Shown piece by piece: positions 27,301 to 34,760 of a DNA stretch of 64,000 nt. The stretch comes from BJHL01 sp040378885. GTDB taxonomy: Bacteria > Planctomycetota > Phycisphaerae > Phycisphaerales > UBA1924. The stretch is taken from NCBI GenBank assembly GCA_046316615.1, contig JBKDAN010000003.1:17115-81114 (forward strand). Reading direction: 5' to 3'. The notes below the pieces were generated by a model. It was given only the letters and a program-made list of their open reading frames with translations, was not told where the DNA came from and ran no database searches. How positions within the stretch are numbered: the first letter of the stretch is position 1; the number at the start of each line of letters is the position of its first letter. Both the position numbers and the translations under genes were made by a program.

Positions 27301-27802
27301 CGAAGGCGATCAGTGTCTCATCTTCACACAGTTCCGCACCATGGGCCGCATGCTGGAAGTCATGATCCGCCAGCAGTTCGAGCGCGAAGTGCTCTTCATC
27401 CACGGCGGCGTCACCCAGGCCAAGCGCCAGATGATGATCGAGCAGTTCCAAAAGGGCGGCGGCAAGTACCCCGTCCTGCTGCTCAGCCTCCGCGCAGGCG
27501 GCGTCGGTCTCAACCTCACCGCCGCAACGCACGTCTTCCACTTCGACCGCTGGTGGAACCCCGCCGTCGAAAATCAGGCAACCGACCGCGCCTACCGCAT
27601 CGGTCAGACGCGCACCGTGCAGGTTCACAAGTTCGTCGTCCGCGGCACGCTCGAAGAGCGCATCGATCAGATGATCGAAAGCAAGAGCGAACTCGCCGAG
27701 AACATCATCGGCCAAGGCGAAGCCTGGCTCAGCGAACTCAGCACCGAGCAATTGCGCGACATCCTCACGCTGCGTAACGATGCCATCGACGACATTGGTT
27801 GA
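24374..27802 (+). CDS. SNF2 family DEAD/DEAH-box-type helicase
   Basis: A 1142-residue Swi2/Snf2 ATPase that probably remodels DNA-protein complexes. The GTG start at 24374 has GGGAG 5 nt upstream. The N-terminal 400 residues are poorly conserved; an SNF2-associated bacterial domain (DUF3670 type) covers roughly 440-570. Helicase motifs follow: LADDMGLGKT (I, about 629-638), VVLDEAQYIKN (II, DEAQ box), LTGTPVENRLTELWSIMDF (III), LIFTQFRTMGRMLEVM (IV), LSLRAGGVGLNLTAATHVFHF (V) and DRAYRIGQTRTVQVHKF (VI). It is a stand-alone gene between tRNA-Lys and a bidirectional terminator; no restriction or defence partners are adjacent. Confidence 0.95.
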   Translation: MPKVLHASWSSGRLHLWAEDARQYAVAASSTVAAATHPFAKGDLSWLASLPSLRDAQPAQLVARLPFMGEAPAPSTTLERLAGNALAGDDDVDYEDPSALTESQDETAAVAEVATAVAAITLRECTVNTVAFGPDQTGDVLIAIADALEKQANGEDTDKSHERIAVGSDLEYWILAARFAQHVIAQQRFVPMLVQTLTGELKGGWRPWLSDEAMAGKATLLISAMPAAARAIVDAQEHDAWSITEDFLAALVDSACRAALVREDFGATIYGKDPSTDAHVAWLSGLITTADAIPGPITIRQDLAKRVRVWIGGLEDRGTSSAWRLVLRLSEPDTKMLAPDQAPDPGQESWLLSFHLQSVDQPNLIVDASDVWIIKGDSATIMGRRLDMPQELLLKELGRASRFYKRLEVALDESEPSELKLNTRHAYDFLREVRPILIEQGFGVEAPIWWDTPTARLGAKLMLEADDGTDPRTAAGGLSNAAKAQLGLATLVNYRWEISVGDTTLSLEEFESLAAKKVPLVRVNGRWVEIRPEDVHAAIKFIRENPGGRIRLSEAMRLAYASELKTTGIPVVGLEASGWLQGFMNSEAATKQLEMLPPPKDFQGTLRPYQARGVSWMMFQERLGFGICLADDMGLGKTVQLLALLAYEREGATGEGAPITPAGPVASMADVAFASQQKATSEAESTSETPSEPKVTTSLAHGVPPTLLLVPMSVVGNWVHETKRFCPHLKVLVHHGAERYQGESFLEHAAQADLIITTYALAHRDRELLAKVRWGRVVLDEAQYIKNPSSKQSQAVRLFEADHRVALTGTPVENRLTELWSIMDFLNPGYLGSASSFRTRFAVPVERYHDKHKGEQLRGLIRPFVLRRLKSDPTVVSDLPSKLESKEFSHLTAEQATLYETYVKRMLNEVDNAEGMQRRGLVLSALIKLKQVCNHPSQVLKDWDETGGLAGNQGTLDPTRSGKCIRLLEMLDEVLAEGDQCLIFTQFRTMGRMLEVMIRQQFEREVLFIHGGVTQAKRQMMIEQFQKGGGKYPVLLLSLRAGGVGLNLTAATHVFHFDRWWNPAVENQATDRAYRIGQTRTVQVHKFVVRGTLEERIDQMIESKSELAENIIGQGEAWLSELSTEQLRDILTLRNDAIDDIG

Positions 27803-27851
27803 AGAGCCACGGGGCACCAGGCACTGGGCACTGTTGAAATGCCATTGCAAG

Positions 27852-27888
27852 AAAAAAGGCATCGCTCACGCGATGCCTTTTGTTTTTT
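27852..27888. terminator. Bidirectional terminator between convergent SNF2 and SDR genes
   Basis: GGCATCGC-TCAC-GCGATGCC extended by A/T pairs, with six A on the left (27852-27857) and TTTTGTTTTTT on the right, so it can stop transcription from both sides. It is flanked by ATGCCCA/GGCACT word repeats in roughly inverted orientation. Confidence 0.9.
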
Positions 27889-27898
27889 CACCAATGCC

Positions 27899-27919
27899 CA
27901 ATGCCCAGTCCCTAGTGCC
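27899..27919 (+). repeat. Short ATGCCCA-word repeat, copy near the SNF2 terminator
   Basis: This 21-nt stretch is 19/21 identical to 16794-16814. A looser inverted relative, CACCAGGCACTGGGCACTG, lies on the other side of the terminator. Confidence 0.55.
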
Positions 27920-27923
27920 TTCT

Positions 27924-28913
27924 TCAGTGCCCACTACCCGCATACGCCGCGTACGTGGTCTTGAAGCCCTTGAACTGCATGCCAAGCTCATCGCGACTCT
28001 TGGTCATGTCTGCCACGTTGTCTTCGCCGCCCATCTTCGCCATGCCTGCATCAAACGGCAGGAACTGACCAAGACCCACAAGGCTCGCAGCCTGCGCCTG
28101 CAACGCGGCAATCCACGATGGGATACCAAACGGCTGCAAAGGCAGCGAGCCAGGCGTGTTTTCCTTCATGAAGTTCAGCATCTGAGGCCACGTCATCACA
28201 TCGCCGCCGCACAGGTTGTAGGTTTCGCCCACGGTTGCATCGTTCTTGAGCGCACGCACAAATGCGGCGCACACATCTTCCACGGCTACCGGTGCGATGC
28301 GAGGATCACGCGGGTTCACATCCCCCAGCGGAACGCGCTGTTCCAACGCGCCGCCCTGGAAGTAAGGCAGGAAGAAGTAGGGCTGTTCCTCACCCTTCAG
28401 CCAGTTCTGAGCCTGATGCACGAACTCGCCGTCCTTGCCGTGAATGAGGCTGGGACGGAAAATCGTCCACGCCAGCCCGCTGCGACGCACGATCTGTTCG
28501 GCCTCGAACTTCGTATGCTGATACTCCGCCACGCCCACATCACGCGCGCCAAGCGCGCTCATCTGCAGGTATCGCTTCACGCCCGCTTTCTCACAGGCGG
28601 ACACAACCACACGAGTCGCATCCACATGCATCCGGTGGAACGTCTGCCCCAGCCGCTTCACTTCTCGGATGATGCCCACCAGATGCACGCACGCCTGCGT
28701 GCCCTGCACCAGATCTTCCACGCTGCGAGCATCGGTCACATCGCCAACGACCAGCGTCAGCTTGCCCGCCGCAGCCGGAAGCACCGCGCGAGCCTTCTCG
28801 CGATCACGCACGAGCGCACGCACGCTGTATCCGGCGTCGAGCAGAGCCCGAACCATGTTGCGTCCGACAAACCCGCTTGCACCCGTGACTGCGACGGTGG
28901 AAATGGTGGTCAT
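27924..28913 (-). CDS. NAD(P)-binding atypical SDR (NmrA/NDUFA9-like)
   Basis: A 329-residue Rossmann protein. The glycine motif is TGASGFVGRNMV (about 10-21). The NmrA/complex I NDUFA9-type pattern follows: VGDVTDARSVEDLVQGTQACVHLVGI, then RYLQMSALGA and YQHTKFEAEQIVRRSGLAWTIFRPSLIHG (YxxTKxxAE). The pattern fits the family that includes NDUFA9 and bacterial quinone-related SDRs; activity as an electron-transfer or quinone-binding protein is only a family inference. TAAACT lies 8 nt before the ATG, and the sequence between has CCTCCT, not a ribosome site on this strand. It ends inside a gap shared with the SNF2 terminator. Confidence 0.88.
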   Translation of the reverse strand: MTTISTVAVTGASGFVGRNMVRALLDAGYSVRALVRDREKARAVLPAAAGKLTLVVGDVTDARSVEDLVQGTQACVHLVGIIREVKRLGQTFHRMHVDATRVVVSACEKAGVKRYLQMSALGARDVGVAEYQHTKFEAEQIVRRSGLAWTIFRPSLIHGKDGEFVHQAQNWLKGEEQPYFFLPYFQGGALEQRVPLGDVNPRDPRIAPVAVEDVCAAFVRALKNDATVGETYNLCGGDVMTWPQMLNFMKENTPGSLPLQPFGIPSWIAALQAQAASLVGLGQFLPFDAGMAKMGGEDNVADMTKSRDELGMQFKGFKTTYAAYAGSGH

Positions 28914-28921
28914 AGGAGGTC

Positions 28922-28927
28922 AGTTTA
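28922..28927 (-). promoter_or_regulatory. Putative leaderless -10 element for the SDR gene
   Basis: TAAACT is 8 nt before the ATG at 28913. The intervening GACCTCCT cannot act as a Shine-Dalgarno on this strand. Confidence 0.45.
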
Positions 28928-28993
28928 GGGGCACAATCGCCTCCCGTCGCGCCTCCCCTGGAGCCTTCCCGCTTCACGCACCGAGGCATGTGC

Positions 28994-30640
28994 TTATGGG
29001 CACCCGCCGCCCGCAAGCACGTTGAAGAAATCAATCACATCCTGATCTTCCGGAAACACCCCGTTGTTGTTGAAGTCGATATCCGCGCACGCCCCGCACG
29101 TGCCGCCCGCGAGCACATCGAAGAAGTCAATCACATCCTGATCCTCAGGAAAGACACCGTTGCGGTTGAAGTCAATCGAATCACACGACGTGATGTTCCG
29201 CATCAGAATGATCACATCCGCGATTTCATCTGTCAGCGCGAGGTCAATGTCGCCGTCATTGTCAAAGTCAAACGGCACCGCGCAGCTCGGGTTCGCCGGC
29301 GCGGGAAACTCATCACGAGGCGTGAACACGCCGTTGCCGTTGTTGGTGTACGTGTACCACCGGCCCGCACCAAAGCTGCTCACGATCCAATCCAGATCGC
29401 CGTCGCCATCCAGATCGGCAAGATCAGTCGAAACCGTGTGCCCACCTGTGGGCTGTACCGCCGCCGCTTGCAGCGTGCCGTTGCCATTGCCAAGCAGCAC
29501 GCTTGCATTGCTGCTGAATGAGTTCGCCGCGGTAATGTCAACTTTCCCGTCGTTGTTCAGGTCACCCGCCATCACCACCCACGTCGCCCCGCCGATCGCA
29601 CGCGACGACACCTGCGTGAACGTGCCATTGCCGTTCCCTCGCAGAATCTTCGCTTCCTGACTGTTGCGGCAACCCACCGCCAGGTCATAGATGCCATCGT
29701 TGTTAAAGTCCGCCGCCGCCATGCCATAAGGTGAGCCGGTCACAGTCGTCACCACCGGCGCGGCGAAAGTTCCGTTGCCGTTGTTCGCAAGATAGTTGAC
29801 TGCGTTCCCGCCCGCGCACGCCACCGTGATGTCAAAGTCACCATCGCCATCGGCATCAAATACGCCAAAATCCCGTGGAATCTGCGAGACGATGATCTCC
29901 TGCACACTCGAGAAACTGCCATTGCCATCACCCAGCGCAACCGCGATGCGCTGGTCATAGTCAGACAGCACCACATCAATGAAGCCATCGCCGTTGAAGT
30001 CCGCCGGCATGTTGGGGCTGCTCTCATACGGAATGGGCGTGTAAGGCGTCACCATGCCCGCGAACGGCGTATTCACATTCTGCAAGTTCAGCAGCACCCG
30101 CAGGTCCGCCGACACTTCATTGATTGTCGCAATGTCCGTCCATCCGTCACGATTGAAGTCCGCCGCGATGCCGCCGTAAATCCGCGTCTGCGCACCCGTC
30201 GCATCACGATTGCTGATGCTGCCGATCTGCTGGAACTGATAGTTCGACACACCCGCGCGAGCATGAAACTCAAAGTGATACCCCGCGCTGCGCAACGTGC
30301 CTCCGCCTGCCGCCGCGATGTTGCGCGACATCGTCACCATCACCACTTCACCCGCCTTGAAGGGCTGCGCAGGTGTGAACGTCACCGTCGTCCCCGCGCC
30401 ATCGAGCGAGATCGTGCCCGCAATAGGTCCACTCGCTTTGCCAAACACGCGAAAGTTCGCCGCCGTCAACGACGCCGCACTCACCGGCACGTCAAATGTC
30501 ACCGTAATGGGCCCGCTGCGATCGGCGCTGGGCGCATGCTTCGCTGGTGAATGACTCACAACGCTCAATTGCGCGTGCGCACACACAGCCATGCCCGCAA
30601 CCAAGGCGAACGACAGCACCGATCGATCATTGATTTTCAT
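28994..30640 (-). CDS. Secreted FG-GAP/VCBS propeller protein with tandem VFPEDQDV module
   Basis: A 548-residue exported protein. The signal peptide ends at about residue 23 (VCAHA). An Ig-like (SbsA/Big_5 type) domain follows (about 27-130, VTFDVPVSAASLTAANFRVFG). Seven FG-GAP-type repeats with calcium loops such as DFNRDGWTD, DFNGDGFID, DADGDGDFD, DFNNDGIYD and DLNNDGKVD suggest a seven-bladed propeller. The C-terminus has two consecutive copies of the module DFNxNGVFPEDQDVIDFF, joined by CGACAD and ending in GGCP. The same module ends the proteins at 52771 and 60082. It probably acts at the cell surface or is secreted; its ligand is unknown. No clear ribosome site or -10 element was found. 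Confidence 0.9.
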   Translation of the reverse strand: MKINDRSVLSFALVAGMAVCAHAQLSVVSHSPAKHAPSADRSGPITVTFDVPVSAASLTAANFRVFGKASGPIAGTISLDGAGTTVTFTPAQPFKAGEVVMVTMSRNIAAAGGGTLRSAGYHFEFHARAGVSNYQFQQIGSISNRDATGAQTRIYGGIAADFNRDGWTDIATINEVSADLRVLLNLQNVNTPFAGMVTPYTPIPYESSPNMPADFNGDGFIDVVLSDYDQRIAVALGDGNGSFSSVQEIIVSQIPRDFGVFDADGDGDFDITVACAGGNAVNYLANNGNGTFAAPVVTTVTGSPYGMAAADFNNDGIYDLAVGCRNSQEAKILRGNGNGTFTQVSSRAIGGATWVVMAGDLNNDGKVDITAANSFSSNASVLLGNGNGTLQAAAVQPTGGHTVSTDLADLDGDGDLDWIVSSFGAGRWYTYTNNGNGVFTPRDEFPAPANPSCAVPFDFDNDGDIDLALTDEIADVIILMRNITSCDSIDFNRNGVFPEDQDVIDFFDVLAGGTCGACADIDFNNNGVFPEDQDVIDFFNVLAGGGCP

Positions 30641-30769
30641 ACCGCTTTCCCGATGTGGAGTTCACCTCTCGCCAGCCAGCATACCGGACAATGCGTCGAC
30701 TTCCAAGAGAAAAATCGCGGTTTTCCCAGCGAACAAGCCCCTTCCGCCAAAGCTGCTCCGCGCCCGAAC

Positions 30770-30775
30770 TACGCT
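30770..30775 (+). promoter_or_regulatory. Putative leaderless -10 element for dus
   Basis: TACGCT is 5 nt before the ATG at 30781; no Shine-Dalgarno is present. The same hexamer and spacing occur before the UGT gene. Confidence 0.5.
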
Positions 30776-30780
30776 TGTTC

Positions 30781-32217
30781 ATGTCCTGCGAGACCGCCAG
30801 TAAAAATGCCACGCCGCCCACGCCCGCCATCGCGCCGGGTGCGGACGAGATCAACGTCCGCGCCGTCGCCGCCGCGATCGGTGCAGGCACATGGCACTGG
30901 CCCGGCGGCGGCCCCAACCCCGCAGCGTGCATCGATCCACGCGTCGCATCACTCATGCCCGGCTTCGACGCACCCTTCTTCCAGGCCGGTCTCGCAGGCT
31001 ACAGCGACGCCGCCATGCGCATCATCGCGCGCCGCCACGGCTGCCCCATGTGCGTCACCGAAGCGCTCCTCGATCGCACGCTCCTCGCCGGCGGACGCGG
31101 CTTCGATAAAGCCGACTTAGGCGAACTGCACGACAACATCCCAGGCGGCAACGAAGATCATCCCCTCACCTGCCAGATCATGGGCAGCGATCCCGCCGAG
31201 ATGGCCGCAGCTTCCATCAAGGCGATGGAGCAGCGCAAGCGCAGTGACAAGGCCTATCGCCTGCTCGCCTACAGCGGCAATGAACCAACGCAGCCCGCAT
31301 CGAGCGAAGGAGGCCGTAAACAGATTCTCCGCGCTCCCGGCGGCGAAGTAGTGGGGGAGTTCGATCCCACCGAAGGCCTCGAAGACGAAGCGATAGATAG
31401 CTGCGATCCGCTCGACCACGAACCCGACGCCAGCGCATTCACAGAAGCTATATCAAACGACACGTCTTCACCAAGTCACGCCGCCACTTCGTCAATGGCC
31501 TTCCAAGCCATCGACGTCAACCTCGCTTGCCCCGTCAAGAAGATCGAGAAGAAATCCCGCGGCGGTCACTGGCTCACCGATCCACGCGGCGCAATCAAAC
31601 TCCTCGAAGCCGTGCGCGAAGCCGTGCCCTCCCACGTGCCCTGCACCGTCAAGCTGCGCCGTAGCTTCGACGACACGCCGGAGATGATCGACAACTTCCA
31701 TCGCATCTTCGCCGCCTGCTACGACATCGGTTACGCCTGGACCACCGTCCACGCCCGCACCGTCGAGCAGAAGTACATCGGCCCCTCACGCTGGACCTTC
31801 CTCAAAGACCTGCGCGAGCGTCACCCGGACAAACTCTTCCTGGGCAGTGGCGACGTCTGGTCCGTCGACGACATCTTCCGCATGATCGCATACGCCGGCG
31901 TCAGCGGCGTCAGCGTCGCCCGCGGTTGCATCGGCAACCCCTGGATCTTCCGCCAAGCCCGCGAAATGATGGCAGGCAAAGCCCCCACCCAGCCCAGCAT
32001 CTCTGAGCAGCGCGAAGTCCTGCGCCAGCACTTCGAGCTCAGCCTCGCCTGCACGCGTCGCTTCCGTCAGCCCGAAATGGCCACCGCCATGATGATGCGA
32101 AAGTTCGGCATCCGCTTCGCCATGCACCACCCGCGAGGTGACGATGTACGCAAGCGATTCATCGCTGTCAAGGGCACGCAGGACTGGATGAGCGTGCTTG
32201 CAGAGCACTACGCGTAA
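30781..32217 (+). CDS. tRNA-dihydrouridine synthase with a large internal insertion
   Basis: A 478-residue FMN enzyme of the Dus family, reducing uridines in tRNA D-loops. Core motifs are QAGLAGYSDAAMR (68-80), CVTEALLDRTLL, CQIMGSDPAEMAAA (141-154), IDVNLACPVKK with catalytic Cys250, VKLRR and WTTVHARTVEQKY, then LGSGDVWSVDD and GVSVARGCIGNPWIF (phosphate-binding). The length exceeds the family norm (about 320-350) because of an N-terminal extension and an acidic, low-complexity insertion at about 151-239, between the QIMGSDP and DVNLACP strands. The ATG at 30781 has a TACGCT 5 nt upstream; the frame is open further upstream without homology. Confidence 0.93.
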   Translation: MSCETASKNATPPTPAIAPGADEINVRAVAAAIGAGTWHWPGGGPNPAACIDPRVASLMPGFDAPFFQAGLAGYSDAAMRIIARRHGCPMCVTEALLDRTLLAGGRGFDKADLGELHDNIPGGNEDHPLTCQIMGSDPAEMAAASIKAMEQRKRSDKAYRLLAYSGNEPTQPASSEGGRKQILRAPGGEVVGEFDPTEGLEDEAIDSCDPLDHEPDASAFTEAISNDTSSPSHAATSSMAFQAIDVNLACPVKKIEKKSRGGHWLTDPRGAIKLLEAVREAVPSHVPCTVKLRRSFDDTPEMIDNFHRIFAACYDIGYAWTTVHARTVEQKYIGPSRWTFLKDLRERHPDKLFLGSGDVWSVDDIFRMIAYAGVSGVSVARGCIGNPWIFRQAREMMAGKAPTQPSISEQREVLRQHFELSLACTRRFRQPEMATAMMMRKFGIRFAMHHPRGDDVRKRFIAVKGTQDWMSVLAEHYA

Positions 32218-32287
32218 TTGCCGCTCTGCCGTGGTCGTTTGTCCACTGCCGTCATGCTGTCATGTCAGCACACTGTGTCGGCGTAGC

Positions 32288-34726
32288 TCAAATCCTCGTC
32301 ACAGCCGCCGGCTTCGGCTCGCTCGCGCTGCTCGCCGCCGTCGCCCGCACTTCTTCGCGCCGTCCAGTCGGGTAAGGCACGCGCCCGTGATACATGCTCG
32401 TAATCGTGCGCGACACGCTCTGCACAATCAGGTGCAGTTCCTTCAGTGTCAGCTCGCAATCATCAAACTGCCCGTCATGCAGCCGCTTGTTCGCGATGTC
32501 ATGCACGAGCGACTCGATCTTCGCGGGGCTCGGCTCGCTCATGGTGCGGCACGCGCTCTCGCAGGCATCCGCGATCATCAGAATCGCGACCTCGCGATTG
32601 CGAGGCTTAGGCCCCGGATAGCGATACGCAAACTCATCGGGCATCAGCGTTTCGCCCGGTTCATCGTCTTCGCGAGCCAGCGCTTCCAGCGCCTGCCTCT
32701 TCGCACGGTGGTAGAAATACTCGACCAGCGTCGTTCCGTGGTGCGCCTCAATGAAGTGAATCAACTTGCCCGGCAGCTTGAACTCCCGCGCCAGCTCCGC
32801 GCCGTCCTTCACGTGCCCGACCACCAGCAGCAGGCTCATCGCCGGGCTCAGCTTGTCATGCTTGTTCACACCAAGCTGCTGGTTCTCAACAAAGTACTCG
32901 GGCTTGTTCATCTTGCCCACGTCGTGATACAGACAGCCCACATACGCCAGCAAACTGTCCGCGCCAATCGCCTCTGCCGCCGCTTCCGCAATCGTCGCCA
33001 CATTCAGCGAGTGCGTATACGTGCCCGGCGCCCGCAGTTGCAGTTCCCGCAGCAATGGCTGCTTGGGGTCGCGCAGCTCCGTCAGCGTCAGCCCCGTCGT
33101 CACATTGAACAGCCGTTCAATCAGGGGCAGCATGAAGTACGTCAACCCACCCACGACCAGCGAACCCGCAGAGATCAACCCCGCGTCAATCGCCAGTTCG
33201 CGCAGCACACGCAGCGGCTGCACATCCACAGGTCGCCCGATCACGCCGAACACAAACACCGCGGCCGTCAATCCCACACTCGCCGCCAGCGTCGTCCGCA
33301 CCAGGCTCCGGCGATCCCGCACTTCCCGCAGCGAAGCGGCGACGCACGCCACGCCCGTCACACACATCGCCAGCGTCGCCACCGACGCGCTCAGCGCCAC
33401 ACACGTCAGCAGTCCGTGCAACAGGCCAAACGCCAGTGCCGTCCGCCGGTCATAACCAATGCAGAACAGCATCGCCACCAGTAACGTGGGCAAAACCGTA
33501 AACGGCAGAATAAACGCCGGTGCCGACGCCGCACCCACGCAGCTCGTTGTCAGCGCCGCCAGAATCAGCGTCGCCGCGCCCAGCACGCGCATCGCGTTGC
33601 GACGTATCCGCTGTGCAAACAGCAGCGAGTACCCAGCCATCGCCGCCGCGATCCCGGCAACCGCCAGCGTCCGGCTTGTGCCGTCCAGCATCCGCGCCAG
33701 CCACGGCCGATCTTTCGCGAATGTCACCAGTTCCGTCGCATACAGATCGCGCTGGTCAGACTCCAGCACATCCCCGCGACGGAAGATCACTTCACCTCGC
33801 GGAATGCGCAGCATCACAGGCATCACCCGTTCCGCCGCGTCTGCCTGCGCTGCCGCTGTGGCGTTCGCGTCATACACGTACGTGGGCGTTTCGACCGACT
33901 TCAGCCGATTCACCACCACTTGTCGCGAGGGCTGCGTAAAGCCCGCCTCACGAGCCACCGTGTCCATGCTCCGCTCAAGCATCGCCACGTTCGACAGATT
34001 CACCAGATCGCTGCGCAGCACTTCATACGTGCCCCCGCCCAATCGTGAAACCGGCAGCGGCCCGTACGACAGATCCGGGGCCATGCTTACCAGCCGAATC
34101 GTGGCGTGCGTGCCTTCTTGCTGACTGCGCTGAAAGGTCTGCGTGTCCACAACGGGTCGCAACCGCAACTGATACGCAAGCTCCGCGGTGTTCCGCGCCC
34201 AGCGGTCCAGTTCCGCCTGCTGCTGAAAGCGATCAACCAGAAAGCTGAGCATCTCAGGCGTCAGCCCGAACTGCCCCACAACCAGAGGGTCCACATCCTC
34301 CAGCGATGTCGCGCTCGCGATCGTCGCCGGAAAGTTCTGCACTGACGCAACCAGCCGCTCCAGCACCGCATCGTCCGCGATATACGCCCGAGGCACATTC
34401 TGCCGCGCTCGTTCGCGCTGCAAGCGCGTCTGCGCTTCATCCTTGATGACAACCTGCTCCACGCGCACCAGTCGCGTGGTGTCCATCACCCGCCCGACCT
34501 CAACCATCGGCTGATGCCGCGCCCAGATCGAAAGCCACGACGACGCCGCGACAAACAGCCCGACGATGATCAGCCCCAGCCCGATGCTCGGCTGCGTCAA
34601 CGCCTCCAGCACGCGCCACAGACCCGGAATCCCCAGCGCCTGCTGGTTCAGCGCACGCTTGCGCGCGTGAACACTCCGCGCCAGCGCTTCGGTCCTGCTC
34701 GTCAATCTGGAATCATCTCGACTCAT
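32288..34726 (-). CDS. pgpH: Membrane HD-domain cyclic di-AMP phosphodiesterase, PgpH/YqfF type
   Basis: An 812-residue 7TM-HD protein that hydrolyses c-di-AMP. One N-terminal helix (about 45-66) is followed by a large extracytoplasmic 7TMR-HDED domain (about 80-345), then about seven membrane helices (about 355-540). The cytosolic HD domain shows TYTHSLNVATIAEAAA, YHDVGK (about 597-602), IHFIEAHHGTTLVEYFYHRA and ILMIADACESACR. It starts 34 nt downstream of phoH; the phoH-pgpH order is conserved in many bacteria, usually followed by ybeY, which is absent here. The presence of PgpH implies c-di-AMP signalling, although no diadenylate cyclase is in the window. Confidence 0.95.
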   Translation of the reverse strand: MSRDDSRLTSRTEALARSVHARKRALNQQALGIPGLWRVLEALTQPSIGLGLIIVGLFVAASSWLSIWARHQPMVEVGRVMDTTRLVRVEQVVIKDEAQTRLQRERARQNVPRAYIADDAVLERLVASVQNFPATIASATSLEDVDPLVVGQFGLTPEMLSFLVDRFQQQAELDRWARNTAELAYQLRLRPVVDTQTFQRSQQEGTHATIRLVSMAPDLSYGPLPVSRLGGGTYEVLRSDLVNLSNVAMLERSMDTVAREAGFTQPSRQVVVNRLKSVETPTYVYDANATAAAQADAAERVMPVMLRIPRGEVIFRRGDVLESDQRDLYATELVTFAKDRPWLARMLDGTSRTLAVAGIAAAMAGYSLLFAQRIRRNAMRVLGAATLILAALTTSCVGAASAPAFILPFTVLPTLLVAMLFCIGYDRRTALAFGLLHGLLTCVALSASVATLAMCVTGVACVAASLREVRDRRSLVRTTLAASVGLTAAVFVFGVIGRPVDVQPLRVLRELAIDAGLISAGSLVVGGLTYFMLPLIERLFNVTTGLTLTELRDPKQPLLRELQLRAPGTYTHSLNVATIAEAAAEAIGADSLLAYVGCLYHDVGKMNKPEYFVENQQLGVNKHDKLSPAMSLLLVVGHVKDGAELAREFKLPGKLIHFIEAHHGTTLVEYFYHRAKRQALEALAREDDEPGETLMPDEFAYRYPGPKPRNREVAILMIADACESACRTMSEPSPAKIESLVHDIANKRLHDGQFDDCELTLKELHLIVQSVSRTITSMYHGRVPYPTGRREEVRATAASSASEPKPAAVTRI

Positions 34727-34760
34727 ACAAGCGCCGCGCGTGCTCCACGTCCGCGGCTGA

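Noticed and set aside
24374..27802. SNF2 helicase as part of a defence island
   Set aside because: Neighbours are a tRNA, a bidirectional terminator and an SDR gene; no nuclease, methylase or defence partner. tRNA proximity alone is not evidence of an integrated element, and no att-like repeat of the tRNA end was seen.
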